Shown one piece after another: positions 37,496 through 47,272 of a DNA stretch of 64,000 bases. Both the position numbers and the translations under genes were made by a program. Below the pieces are notes generated by a model, which was given only the letters and a program-made list of their open reading frames with translations, was not told the DNA's origin and ran no database searches. Source of the stretch: Carpediemonas membranifera (taxonomy: Eukaryota > Fornicata); NCBI GenBank assembly GCA_019828565.1, contig JAHDYR010000008.1, positions 310,001 to 374,000 on the forward strand. Direction: 5' to 3'. Position 1 is the first letter of the stretch; the number at the start of each line of letters is the position of its first letter.

Positions 37496-38762
37496 ATCAG
37501 CCCCAGGCAGTGATGGACTAACCCCGGCAATTTTCAAATATTGCCCAGTCCTCAAGGAGGCGCTCAAGACTCTGCTACAGAAGTGCATTGACCAACTCAA
37601 GACCCCAGCAGAGTGGCATACCGCCGTGGTAATTCCATTGAAAAAGCCCGGCTCTACTAGCGATGCTCCTGTGGCGTTCAGACCTATCTCCCTACTTTCC
37701 ACAGCCCACAAGGTGCTCGGCACAATGATGATCCGCACGATTGACCGAGACAACCCTCTTCCCCCTGAACAATACGGTGCAAGGCCGGGTGTTTCATCGG
37801 TTGATGCACTATGGGCTATTGAGCACGCGAGACGTGGGTTCAAAGCGACCCACATTGGGACTCTGGACGTGGCTAAGGCCTTTGACCGTGTCCCGAGGAG
37901 AGATGCATTGGACTCGTTGAGGGGGAACAGAAGGGCCATTGAGATGTTGAAGGAGATGCATTTGCACACAAGGATCTCTATGCGAGGTAGCAGCACTAGC
38001 GCCGCTACCAACACAGGAGTACGGCAAGGATGCACCACTGCTCCCTTCATCTTCACAAGATACCTTGCGGAAGTCCCTCACATCATTGCAAGCTTAACTG
38101 CTCTAGGGAAGGAAGCAATTGAGAAGCTTCCTCCCGACATAGAGACCCTGAGACGAGTGGCAGCAAGGCCGTGCGTTCCCTGGATTGTCACAGTCCTGTT
38201 CGTTGATGACATTACAATAGTAGCTCCCTCCCTTAAGTGGTTGGAGGCAGCACTTACGGCGGCATGGACATGCATGCTAGCGCTATCCTTGGAGCCCAAC
38301 GATAAGACCACCTATGTCTCAGAGGACGACACCCCCTCCCTCACCATCCATGGCAATCCAGTCATTAAGAGAGACGCGGTCAAGCTCCTAGGGGTCCTCT
38401 TCGATACGTCCCGAGACTTCTCCACCCAGAATAGGACTATGGGCGAAAGGATAGACAGAGAGCTACGACTACTGAGAGCTAGCGGCGTGATGCACTCCAA
38501 GTTCTGTCCTCGCATTGTAGAGGTCTACACCCTCCCCAAGCTGCTGTACGGGTGGAGCGTCTGGGCTAATCATAAGGCTGTCTCCCAGGTAGGCAAGCTT
38601 GCATCGGCAGCCCTAAGGATCAGCCCAACTGCATCGGAGGCGAAGTACCTGGAGCTAGGCTGGCTGCATCCAGAGGCAATGCTCCTGCTGGACAGATTCA
38701 AGCAAGGGGGTGAGATGGGCGAGAATCCATCCGGGCAAGGATCTCCCAGACTGCATTGCTGA
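37161..38762 (+). CDS. LINE reverse transcriptase (second frame)
   Basis: Continues the LINE protein in the next frame from about 37240. RT blocks in order: APGSDGLTPAIFKYC, AVVIPLKKPG, FRPISLLSTAHKVL, QYGARPGVSS, LDVAKAFDRVP, GVRQGCTTAPFIF and the catalytic LFVDDITIV (FVDD in place of FADD), then KLLGVLFD. No start codon is needed if the frame change at TTTTT (37236-37240) is an error or recent mutation: removing one T joins it to the endonuclease frame in phase. The nominal ORF start at 37161 is an artefact. Confidence 0.9.
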   Translation: MPEPSESLRAWMSCPLNSLDTSIGSFLKGQARVSGLRRDLEGLLRGPGLPATTTVGGRVITNREEVAKAFEEWYASVSYVAGAVEPSISRPDIELEITDTLLEGALKSAKNRSAPGSDGLTPAIFKYCPVLKEALKTLLQKCIDQLKTPAEWHTAVVIPLKKPGSTSDAPVAFRPISLLSTAHKVLGTMMIRTIDRDNPLPPEQYGARPGVSSVDALWAIEHARRGFKATHIGTLDVAKAFDRVPRRDALDSLRGNRRAIEMLKEMHLHTRISMRGSSTSAATNTGVRQGCTTAPFIFTRYLAEVPHIIASLTALGKEAIEKLPPDIETLRRVAARPCVPWIVTVLFVDDITIVAPSLKWLEAALTAAWTCMLALSLEPNDKTTYVSEDDTPSLTIHGNPVIKRDAVKLLGVLFDTSRDFSTQNRTMGERIDRELRLLRASGVMHSKFCPRIVEVYTLPKLLYGWSVWANHKAVSQVGKLASAALRISPTASEAKYLELGWLHPEAMLLLDRFKQGGEMGENPSGQGSPRLHC

Positions 38763-39342
38763 GGCACAAGGCAGCCTTGGCCTGTCCCACTCCGACAGCC
38801 TTGACCTAGCAGCCTGTCGAGCAGCCCAGCTCTCTCACGACATAATCTGCCGTGGTAACAAAGTGGCTGTCAGGAGATACGTCACGGAGTCGGCACTCAC
38901 CCGCCCTTTTACCCGCTCTAACTACCCGGCCAGGCAGCCATACCTCGACCATCTAACGGCTGGGCCAGCGAAGCGCCTCGCGATGCTACGGCTATCGTGT
39001 CTACCAATGCCAACGAGAGGGGCTCTTCCTGACGCGTGGCAGCCGGTCAGGGGAATCCTACAGGACCTGAAGGATGAACCGGAAGCCGCCGCAGCTCTTG
39101 AGGCATGTCCTCTCTGTCAGGGTGAGGCCATCGCCGCGGCTGTGATTGAGATCCTGACGTCCCCTACCAAGACCTTAGCAGTGCTGAGATCCAGGACGTG
39201 GGTTGTCCTGAACCAGACCCACTTGGCTAAGTGCGACCACTTCAAGATTAACCCCATCCTCCTTTTCAAGGACCCCCTGACCCTGAGCAGGCGTGACGAC
39301 GCCAAGCTCACACATATGTTGAGTGTACTTTGTGACGCGTGA
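38710..39342 (+). CDS. LINE C-terminal part with CCHC-like zinc finger (third frame)
   Basis: Joins the RT frame by removing one G from GGGGG at about 38705-38709. The product ends with CPLCQGEAI followed by HLAKCDHFK, a C-x2-C...H-x4-C finger as found after the RT in many LINE proteins. Stop at 39342. Confidence 0.8.
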   Translation: MRWARIHPGKDLPDCIAEAQGSLGLSHSDSLDLAACRAAQLSHDIICRGNKVAVRRYVTESALTRPFTRSNYPARQPYLDHLTAGPAKRLAMLRLSCLPMPTRGALPDAWQPVRGILQDLKDEPEAAAALEACPLCQGEAIAAAVIEILTSPTKTLAVLRSRTWVVLNQTHLAKCDHFKINPILLFKDPLTLSRRDDAKLTHMLSVLCDA

Positions 39343-39679
39343 CTGGTAGGTTCCCTCGCTTACATAGGAAAACGCCACCGTCCTCCCCGGTCTCAGGACC
39401 TCCTCGATCATCGTCCTGAGGGAGCCCCATCGGGCTCGGAGCACAGAGTCCCGCAGCGCCAAGAGCTGGAAGTTGTGAGCTGGCCGACCCGCGTGGGTCA
39501 TCTTTTTACCCTTCTTCGAAGGGGTTTTAGGCCCTCCTCTCCCTGCAGCTTCAGAACAGTACTCTTGGGCGCCGCAGCTCTGGCTTCCAATGTTATGAGA
39601 ACCGTTGCCCTCCTGCGGCTGATCACCGCTCGTCTGGCTCGGGTTGTGGCCAGTGCCTGGAGGTGGACACCCCGGCACT
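39343..39679 (+). other. LINE 3' untranslated region
   Basis: Non-coding on the plus strand. It leads into the A-rich tail and the right copy of the target duplication (39715-39727). Confidence 0.7.
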
Positions 39680-39968
39680 GTATCAAAAAATAAACTCAAA
39701 AACTCAAAACTCAAAAAGCAAGACTCCTGGTGGAACTCCAAGCACGCCGTACCCTTCTGGACCTCAAGGACGACAACTGGTCGGACGCAACCTGCGAACT
39801 GTTTCTCGACTTGTTCAACACGTCCCAGACCAAAACCCCCCGTGCCATCTCCTACTGCGCAGCCAAAGCCAGAGCCAAGGGTAAGAGAAAGGACCAGCCC
39901 CAGAACAAAGGGGGGTTTCACAAGAAGCACAAGAAGTAGCCCTTGCCACAGATGTTCAGTTCCCGTCA

Positions 39969-42000
39969 ATGAACAAAAAGTGGCCGGTGTGGGCAAGACT
40001 CGGTGCCTCCCCCGAGGTAGTAAGCTGGCTGCGGGATGGCGTCCCTATCCACCTCACCTCTGCGCCCCCTCCACCAGAACCGCAAAGGCGAGTGGACCCC
40101 CGCCTACTCCCGAAGATCGAAGAGCTAGTCGCCAAGGGCGTCCTCTCCCCGTGCCCGATAGACGAACTGCGTCACAGCGCACCCCTGTTCGCGGTGTCGA
40201 AGGGCAAAGACGATGTCCGCCCCGTGCACGACCTCCGAGCCCTGAACGAGTTGACAGCAGAGCTGAGGGTGTTTCGTCTGTTCGGCATCAGACGGGCGGT
40301 CCGCAATCTCCACAAGAACGACTACATGATCAAGATAGACCTAGCATCGGGATACCACCAACTTGGCGTCGCCTCGCGAGACTCCCCCCTCCTAGGCGTG
40401 GTCCTACCGGACGGCCGCGCATTCAGGTACAACACACTCGGCTTCGGATGGACAGCGGCGCCGTACGTGTTCCAGAGCACGACCATACAGCTTGCAAAGA
40501 TCATCGCACACAGGTTCGGGGTGACCATCGCGGTCTATCTCGACGACTTCTTAGTGTCCCATGCCTCCCCATCGTACCTAGCTTCGGTCACCCCGCAGAT
40601 CATCGACCTCATGCTATCGCTGGGGGCGATACCGGGCCTCAACAAGTGCGTCCTCACGCCGACCCAGCAGGTAGACTACCTAGGTGTCCACATAGACACC
40701 GCAAGCGAGTCCCTAAGAATCTCAAAAGACAAGGCCGAGGCCTACACGGCCACGATCTCCAAGGCCCTCCGGGTCGGGTCCATCACAGCTTCAGACTGGC
40801 AGAAGCTCCTAGGCCGTCTGTCATTCTTCGCAGGGACCACACAGTTCGCCCGCCTCGCACTCAGACCACTGCAGGCCACCCCTACGACGGAGACCGTCCA
40901 CCTCTCCAGCCAAATCCGCAGGCAGCTGGCGGCGTGGCAAGTCCTCCTCCGCGATCGCCCACCCAAGAGGTTCGCCGAAGCAAGAGCGGACTGGGAAATA
41001 CGCGATACGCTCCAGATTTCTGTCACCTCAGACGCATCAACGTCCGGCTGGGGAGCATGCCTGTTCAATGGGGAGAAGGGAGCGGCATCACAGGGTGCCT
41101 TCCCCCCTCATCTCAAGGGGGAACACATTGGCGTCAAGGAGCTCTTCGCGATCGCTCAGGCGATCAATCTCGTGCCCCAGCAGGAGTCACGCTCCTCTCT
41201 CACAGTCTTTGCCGACAACTCAGCTGCCATCAGCTGGGTAAACAGACGGGGATCGCCGAACCTCCCCCAGCCGCACACCAGATCCTACAGGACATCTACA
41301 ACACGGCAGAAACCAAGCGCCTCGACGTCCACTGCTTCCATATTGCCGGACACCTGAATGTCCAGGCGGACAGGCTCTCCAGGTTCGCCAAGCTCGACTG
41401 GTCGTCACCCCGAGAAGTCTTGGAAACCATCATGCGCAAGTGGGGGCCGGTCGAGATCGACGTCACAGCACGCCCCGACAAGGTTCTGGCCTTACCAGGC
41501 TTTGCAGAAATAGCCTGGTCAATCCACGACAACGGCTTCCAGATGGACTGGAGGGGAGTCAGGATTTATATAGCTCCTCCTATAGCCCTTCTTGGAGTGA
41601 CGTGTCGTCGCCTCCAGACAATACGCGCCTCGACCCAGACTGGGAACCCTCGACACTGGAGATCAGCGGCGATAGTCCTGTGCCCGGACCTCAACTCGCC
41701 CGAGGTCCGAGCCATCAAACGTTTGACACCCCTCAAGTTGTACCTCAGAGTCCAGGCGAAACACCTCCTGCAGTCCGAGCTAGCCTGGACAGCGACAGAC
41801 AAGGGCAAGATCCGCTTCGTGGCGCTTATCCTGAAAACCCGTTCCAAGCCCTCCTCGCTGACGACCGACTATCACATTTCAGAAACGAATCGTCGCGCCG
41901 CACAGCAGCGGGCTGGGTCGCCAAATTCCTCCAATCCCGCAACGCGAGCCACTCACACGCGCAACAGCTCAAAGAGTTCCTTCTGACCGAGGGTACCACG
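39969..42000 (+). pseudogene. RT-RNase H of DIRS-like copy 1, frame broken once
   Basis: Starts at the ATG at 39969 (MNKKWPVWARLG). RT core: IDLASGYHQLGVASRDSP, LGFGWTAAPYVFQS, catalytic VYLDDFLVSH. RNase H: SDASTSGWGACLF (Asp), VKELFAIAQAI (Glu), FADNSAAISWVNR (Asp). The frame is lost at a C5 run near 41265-41269 where copy 2 has C6, and it stops at 41357. The last RNase H part (FHIAGHLNVQADRLSR) and the tail continue in another frame to 41986. Copy 1 is intact at the C6 run (about 41103-41108) where copy 2 is broken. Confidence 0.88.
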
Positions 42001-42314
42001 TCGGGCCCACAGTCGATACACAGGAAAGGCTACTGGATTTGCGAGGCCGCCCCACTCGTGTCTGACTGGCGCCCCCCGATCGCTGCCAAGCAGATAATCG
42101 CCGCCGCCCGGAACGTCGCCTCTGTAGAAGGCCTGACCGGGGGTGCGAAGCCTGTCACGTCCGCGAGAGTCCGCAGGGTCATAGACAGACGTCGGAAGTC
42201 ACCCCAAGCCTTCCAGGCCGCCCTCTTTTCTGCTCTCTGCTTTATCACCGTGAGTAGAGGCGCAGAGATCTTTGGGCTCAGACGAAGAGACGTCGAGTTC
42301 GACGCTGATGGCAA

Positions 42315-42435
42315 TGTAGTCCGTTAGGGACAAGAAAGCTTTACAGGGAAAAGAGACGACACCAAATGTGTCGACAGAAACCTGAAGACGATGTAAATAA
42401 TACAACTATGTAAATATTGGGTAAGACCCACGACA
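42315..42435 (-). repeat. 3' LTR (121 bases)
   Basis: Matches 48338-48458 along its whole length by eye; TG start and CA end on the plus strand. Near-identity of the LTRs means a recent insertion. Confidence 0.95.
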
Positions 42436-43086
42436 CCGCCCCTCCATGGACCCCAAAGGGGCCATGGCCTCAGGCGTATGCCACTCGAACGAATGTGCGA
42501 TGAGGGACTTAGCCAGTCCCGAGACCTCCGATGCCACTCATTGGTCTACGAGACTCTGTACCATGGCAGGGTACAGGGTGAATGCCTTGTTCAAGTCGGG
42601 AGCCAGAATTAGCGGGGTGAATCTGAAAGATTCGGAAAATATCTGCGGATCTCAAAATCCTATCGTGGTACCACTTGTTAGCGCGCTGTGTAATTAGAAT
42701 GATCTTACGTGAGGCATTCCGCCCCTCCACGGTCGTAAAACGGCCGTTTGAATATTGATTAGATCAAATGAGCGCCTAAAACTGCTCACTGTGATGATCT
42801 TTGTGTTTCTCTTGGTATGTACTTCACGTCGCCGTCCTTATTACATAGAGATCGAAAAACGTCATTAGAAGCCTCAATTCGGCTTCGTTCGCGAGTTCTC
42901 GCGTTTTTTTGCTCTCGACGGTGCGACGTTCTCTCTCGCGGCTGCAAAAGGCCGCGTTCATCCCTAATAACATCAATCGGGCTTGAATTAGCCGTAAAAC
43001 AGTGTCTTTCAGGTTCCATTGAGGTTGGTTGCTACTTCTTTCGAGTTGTTGTTTTCTCAGTGAAAACGGGAAGTGACGAACGAGCA
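42436..43086. other. Non-coding region between 3' LTR and the antisense gene
   Basis: About 650 bases, AT-richer than the rest, with a stem-capable stretch around 42888-42960 (GCGAGTTCTCGC, and GCGGCTGCAAAAGGCCGC). It should hold the promoter of the plus-strand ORF at 43087, and for the retroelement itself the polypurine tract near the LTR. No protein recognised. Confidence 0.4.
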
Positions 43087-44335
43087 ATGTCCGACGTACG
43101 TGAGCAGATTACGCAGATGCTGGCGCTATTTGATGAGGAGAAAGCCCGAAAGGCCTTCAAACGCTTCTTGAACCGCTATCTCGATCGTGCCCGTTTTTTT
43201 CAACTCAGCCAGCGACTACCACGCTTTGTTCAGCGCACCTGCTCCTACAAACGTGACATCTATCCGGGACACCTCTACTGAGAGCGTTACGAGTGCTCCG
43301 GTCACTTCTTGTGTGCGTTCGCCGACGCCGGGCGGTGACGAAAGCCCGGAGGAGGCTGAGACGGTGAGTTGTGATGCTGGCTCTCCACGTGAGAACCGTG
43401 GTGACTCGTGCGAGGCCGAGACCGCTCGTAGCGATGATGAATCCCGGCCGACGGGTCACGGCGACTCGGGGTCGGGGAGTGAGGAAACCGAGGTCTCGCC
43501 GCTCTTCTCTCTGGAGGAGATGATCACCGCTGTTGCCGCAGAGGGCGTGAGTTACATCACTCTAGACATGTCTGGTACCTTGCGGGCGCTCCGCGCCGGG
43601 ATGCTCAACTCATATGGGCATCTCGCCGCAACGGAGAACTCTTCTTCCGTTGCGCGTGACATCTGTCGCGATGGTCTCGTGTTGCTGGCGCTATCGCGCG
43701 AGTACCACACTCGGGCTATGTGTGGTCGGCCTGGCGATCCCACCGATCAGGATCTGGTGGCTTTGCACCTCTGCCGCCTCGACGCGACCTCGCGTACGCT
43801 CTGTCATCAGGGTTTGCGCGAGCGTATTCAGCTTCTCTCGGGGCGTGGTTACACCGTCATGACCCCTCATCTGCGCCGCGCCATAATGTTAGGTAATGAC
43901 CCAGACCTGTATGACATGATGGTCGTGGGCCATGCGCAGGGCATCCTAGACGCTGCTGACGTGCGAGAGTTCAGCCGCCAATACATTGAAGCAATCCGGA
44001 CCCCCACTGGTTTCGGTCATGTGCGCCACTCTTTGATGGACAACTTCCTGTTCGATGTCCCCAGCAATGACGTCCTGCCCGTCGCGCTCGATCATAACGA
44101 GCCACGTCGTGTGTATGTGCTTGAGGCAATCGTTGGCCACCATCTGCATGAGAATTCCCTGCGTCTGCTCGTGCACTATGCTCGACGCGAGTACAGCTCG
44201 ATTATCCTGGCAACCGAGGCAATCCGTGATAGTCAGGCTGGGGTCAAGTTCTTTGCTGCTCATCCCGAGCTAGTTCGCTATTGTACCCGGTCTGAGGACG
44301 CGAACGGTGCTCTCAGCGGGGGTGTTTTGGAGTGA
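43087..44335 (+). CDS. Antisense accessory ORF inside the chromovirus, function unknown
   Basis: Runs opposite to gag-pol. ATG 43087 (MSDVREQITQMLALFDEEKA), a charged helical start, then a change of frame at the T7 run 43194-43200 and an open frame to 44335; dropping one T gives 415 residues. The middle is acidic and Ser/Glu-rich; the C-terminal 250 residues are globular and helical (LVALHLCRLDATSRTL, HVRHSLMDNFLFDVPS, SLRLLVHYARREYSSI). No known family recognised. It is tail-to-tail with the integrase gene, 33 bases apart, and no competing ORF covers it on the other strand. Confidence 0.65.
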
Positions 44336-44368
44336 GATAAAGGTTTGGATTGAGTAGCTGCTGAAGGT

Positions 44369-45454
44369 TTACAGACCGGCTCGCTTGGCCTCTTCTGACT
44401 TCAGGAATATGTCTAGCGCCTCTAGGTCCTTGACTGACGAATAGTCTTGCCACGTAGCCTCTTCGTCTTCGCACCCAGCCCAATGGACGAGGTATTCCCG
44501 CTTGGACATCGGGCCTCGACCTCGAGATCGACTGATTCGCTCAACTTCCCACTCGTCGTCAGCCGTGGCTGCGAGTGCTTTGATCTGATCTTCTGTCAGC
44601 CTGCCGGGATTGAACTTCCGAACTCTCGATGCGTCTACCGTGATCGCTTTCGAGTTGTCCTTCTCAGCTAGGTCTAAAACCTTATACGCGACAACGAAAC
44701 CGTGTTGTTTCACTCCGGCGAGCCTTCGCATTGGCCCTCTCCATCCAGGTGACAACTTGTTCGGTGGTCTAGAGGGGTACTTGACTAGGACGAACCTGCT
44801 AATAATCTCATTCCTCGAGGCAGTAGCCTTTGCGAGGGCGTCCTCTCTCATCGCCTGGACTCGGCTGCTGGCGAGTTGGACAGCCGCTGCGGCCGCTTCC
44901 CTGTGAGACTCACTCGCGCTCGCTGTACTAGAATCAGTCACATACACGTTCTGTGGTATTCTCAGGTCGTACCCGAGAACTATCTCGGCTGGTGACAGGC
45001 GTGTAGACGTGCGCGGGGATGAATTAACGATGAACTGGGCGACAGGTAGATTCTCGATCCAGGTTGACCCTCTGAGCTGAAACTTACGCGCCTTGAGGAT
45101 GCGTAATACTTGCTGGTTGGCGCGCTCTACCATCCCATTGGATTGCGGGTGGTGAGCCGTGGTAATATGGATCTTGAACCCCATCTCATCTGCGATGCGC
45201 TTGAAGAGTTGGTTCTTGAACTCTGGTCCTCCGTCGGATTGGAGAACCTCAGGGCACCCGAAACGCAATATCCAGTTGTTGACCAGGGCGTCCGCTGCTG
45301 CCGCGCCGGTGGTACTCGAAGATGCGACTAGCTCAGTCCACCGACTGCACATGTCGATCATGACTGTGATGTAAGCCTTGCCGTCGACGGAGGGGAAAGG
45401 CCCCATCGTGTCAACTGCCACCCTACGGAACGGGCGATCTACGGCTGTGTGCAA
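44369..45454 (-). CDS. Chromovirus integrase with C-terminal chromodomain
   Basis: DDE integrase core: VAVDTMGPFPSVDGKAY (Asp), LQSDGGPEFKNQLF (Asp), HHPQSNGMVERANQQVL (Glu). The C-terminal chromodomain is EVERISRSRGRG followed by YLVHWAGCEDEEATWQDY, which in chromoviruses can direct integration to particular chromatin. There is no ATG at the beginning: it continues the pol polyprotein after a frame change near 45465 (the pol frame reads PPVDSPSD, this frame reads PVRLHTAVD). One base separates the frames. Confidence 0.92.
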   Translation of the reverse strand: MHTAVDRPFRRVAVDTMGPFPSVDGKAYITVMIDMCSRWTELVASSSTTGAAAADALVNNWILRFGCPEVLQSDGGPEFKNQLFKRIADEMGFKIHITTAHHPQSNGMVERANQQVLRILKARKFQLRGSTWIENLPVAQFIVNSSPRTSTRLSPAEIVLGYDLRIPQNVYVTDSSTASASESHREAAAAAVQLASSRVQAMREDALAKATASRNEIISRFVLVKYPSRPPNKLSPGWRGPMRRLAGVKQHGFVVAYKVLDLAEKDNSKAITVDASRVRKFNPGRLTEDQIKALAATADDEWEVERISRSRGRGPMSKREYLVHWAGCEDEEATWQDYSSVKDLEALDIFLKSEEAKRAGL

Positions 45455-47148
45455 TCTGACGGGCTGTCAACCGGAGGGCGTCTAATCACCTGGCACACCG
45501 GGCAGTTTTCGATGACCTTGCTGACAGTCTCACGTGATACTGACTTGCCTTGGTCCTTGAGTCGTTCAGTAACTACACGTCGGGAGAGGTGGGCCCCGGC
45601 GGTGAGGTGTTCTGCTTCAACGTCATCTTCTGATGCGGACTGCATAACGTACACTCGCGATAAGCCGTCTGCCCCACCGTTATCAAGGCCAGCGACGTGC
45701 TTGACGTCGAAGTCCATGTCGGACATAGCCTCAGCCCATCTGCGGACCTTGGCGTTAGTCGACTTGTACATGTAAATCAGGTTGCGATGGTCCGTGAGAA
45801 GGGTGAACTTTCCCCAGGAGAGGTACTTGTTCCATCGCTTAATGGCGGCGACGATGGCGAATGCCTCCTTCTCTCCGACCGACCATCGCGATTGCACTTG
45901 GTCAAAGGCCTTGCTCATAAAGCACACGGGTTGGCCTTCCTGCAATAGCACAGCGCCGTAGCCAACTCCTGACGCGTCGGTCATGATGGTGTGTTCCTTG
46001 GACGCATCGAAGATGGCGAGTGCTTCTGCTTGGGCGAGGAGTGTCTTGACTTTGCGTAGGGCTTGCTCTTGCTCGTCGCCACCCAGCGGGATCTTGGAGG
46101 CCATCGCTTGAGTTAAGGGGTGTACTACTTCTGCGAAACCAGGGACATGATCCCGGAAATAGTTAAGAAATCCGACGAGCGCTTGCATTCCCTTGACCGA
46201 CTTAGGCATTTCGAGATCCAGGATGTCTTGAATGCGGTCCGCTGCGATGCGTTGACAGCCATGGGATATGACCCTGCCCAGGAACTCGACCTCGGCCCTC
46301 GAAAACTGGCACTTGTCACGGTTGAGTTGTAACTTGATCTGTCTAGTACGCTGCAGCACGCTCTCCAGGTTCTTGAGGTAATCCTCCTCGTTTTCCCCGA
46401 CGACAATGATATCGTCGATATAGATATAACAGGCGTGACCAACCAGTTCGGCGAAAGCCGACTCCATGGCACGCTGAAAGTGAGCTCCTGCGTTCCTTAG
46501 CCAGAAGGGCATCCTAGTGTATTGATATTGACCTAGAATGGTGGTGAACGCAGTGTACTTGCGGCAGCGTTTGGTCAGTTCGACCTGGTGATAACCCGAC
46601 GACAGGTCTAGTGTGGCGAAGATCTTCTTGTTGGGTAGTTGGGCGATCACCTCGTCGATCATTGGGATCGGGTAGTCGAAAGTGGGGGTGATCTCGTTGA
46701 TCTGCCGGAAATCCACGACGAAGCGCGACTTCCCGCCCTTCTTCGGCACCGTCATGGCCGGGGATGCGTACGGTGAGTTGCTTCTCTCGATAAACCCCTT
46801 CAAGGACAGCTCGTCGATGTGCTCCCGTATTATGTCGACCTTGGCTGGTGGGACGAAGTATGGTCTGGCGTTGACCACTCGGTCCTCGCGTAGGATGAGG
46901 TCATACGGCTCGAGGCGGCTGGGTTCGCTACGGTCCTCGAACACGTCGCTATAACGTCTGATTAGCTCGGCCTGCCGGTCGATGCTGGTCTGCGACAAAG
47001 AAAACAATAGTGCCTGATACTTGTACACGTCCGGAATCTCGATCTCGTCATCATCTTGCTCGTCTGTGTAGGCTTGGGGAAGGATTCCCAGTGCTACCAT
47101 GTCTGGATATCCGATAATCATGTCGAACTCAGTGTCAAGTAGCATCAT
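45439..47148 (-). CDS. Chromovirus pol: reverse transcriptase, RNase H and integrase zinc finger
   Basis: Open in frame from just after the gag stop; the first ATG is 47148 but the coding sequence begins upstream (KVSSEVIPIRTANKG). RT blocks: VPKKGGKSRFVVDFRQIN, LDLSSGYHQVEL and catalytic IYIDDIIVV. RNase H: TDASGVGYGAVLLQEG (Asp), EKEAFAIVAAIKRW (Glu), LLTDHRNLIY (Asp). The end has the HHCC integrase finger (HLTAGAHLSRR, then CPVCQ). The substrate-loop motif reads MPFWLRNAGAHFQRAM where relatives usually have PFGLxNAPATFQ, a possible defect. Confidence 0.93.
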   Translation of the reverse strand: MMLLDTEFDMIIGYPDMVALGILPQAYTDEQDDDEIEIPDVYKYQALLFSLSQTSIDRQAELIRRYSDVFEDRSEPSRLEPYDLILREDRVVNARPYFVPPAKVDIIREHIDELSLKGFIERSNSPYASPAMTVPKKGGKSRFVVDFRQINEITPTFDYPIPMIDEVIAQLPNKKIFATLDLSSGYHQVELTKRCRKYTAFTTILGQYQYTRMPFWLRNAGAHFQRAMESAFAELVGHACYIYIDDIIVVGENEEDYLKNLESVLQRTRQIKLQLNRDKCQFSRAEVEFLGRVISHGCQRIAADRIQDILDLEMPKSVKGMQALVGFLNYFRDHVPGFAEVVHPLTQAMASKIPLGGDEQEQALRKVKTLLAQAEALAIFDASKEHTIMTDASGVGYGAVLLQEGQPVCFMSKAFDQVQSRWSVGEKEAFAIVAAIKRWNKYLSWGKFTLLTDHRNLIYMYKSTNAKVRRWAEAMSDMDFDVKHVAGLDNGGADGLSRVYVMQSASEDDVEAEHLTAGAHLSRRVVTERLKDQGKSVSRETVSKVIENCPVCQVIRRPPVDSPSDCTQP

Positions 47149-47272
47149 ACGTGGCTTGTAGGAGCACGCCTTGGGTGTAAACGCTGACGCTAGCAGTCTT
47201 ACGTCGCCTTCAACAGCGCCTTGCGCGTGAAGAATACCCTTGTTGGCGGTACGGATCGGAATAACCTCGGAG

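Larger units (their letters stand above)
32730..39714 (+). mobile_element. Non-LTR retrotransposon (LINE) with APE endonuclease, inserted in DIRS-like gag
   Basis: About 6,985 bases with a 14-base leader before its own ATG (32744). Order: unknown N-terminal region, OTU-like protease, 51-base tandem repeats, DEDD-exonuclease/Maelstrom-like region, APE-type endonuclease, reverse transcriptase, CCHC-like zinc finger, about 370 bases of 3' UTR and an A-rich tail made of AAACTC-like units (39680-39714). The duplicated target confirms target-primed insertion. It is full length but interrupted by two one-base insertions in homopolymers. Confidence 0.93.
32414..39939 (+). pseudogene. gag-like ORF of DIRS-like copy 1, split by the LINE
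   Basis: Codons from 32414 to 32729 (MVENSEHPDPTATRLNNLEA, coiled-coil-like) continue at 39728-39939 and end in a basic tail (FHKKHKK). Together they equal the 175-residue product of copy 2 except for one Lys/Glu difference near residue 47. The LINE is inserted in the same orientation after codon 105, so a long hybrid frame runs from gag into the LINE protein. Confidence 0.88.

Noticed and set aside
39644-41986. 780-codon ORF read as a distinct protein
   Set aside because: Most of it is an out-of-frame shadow of RT; only its last third is the true RNase H continuation.
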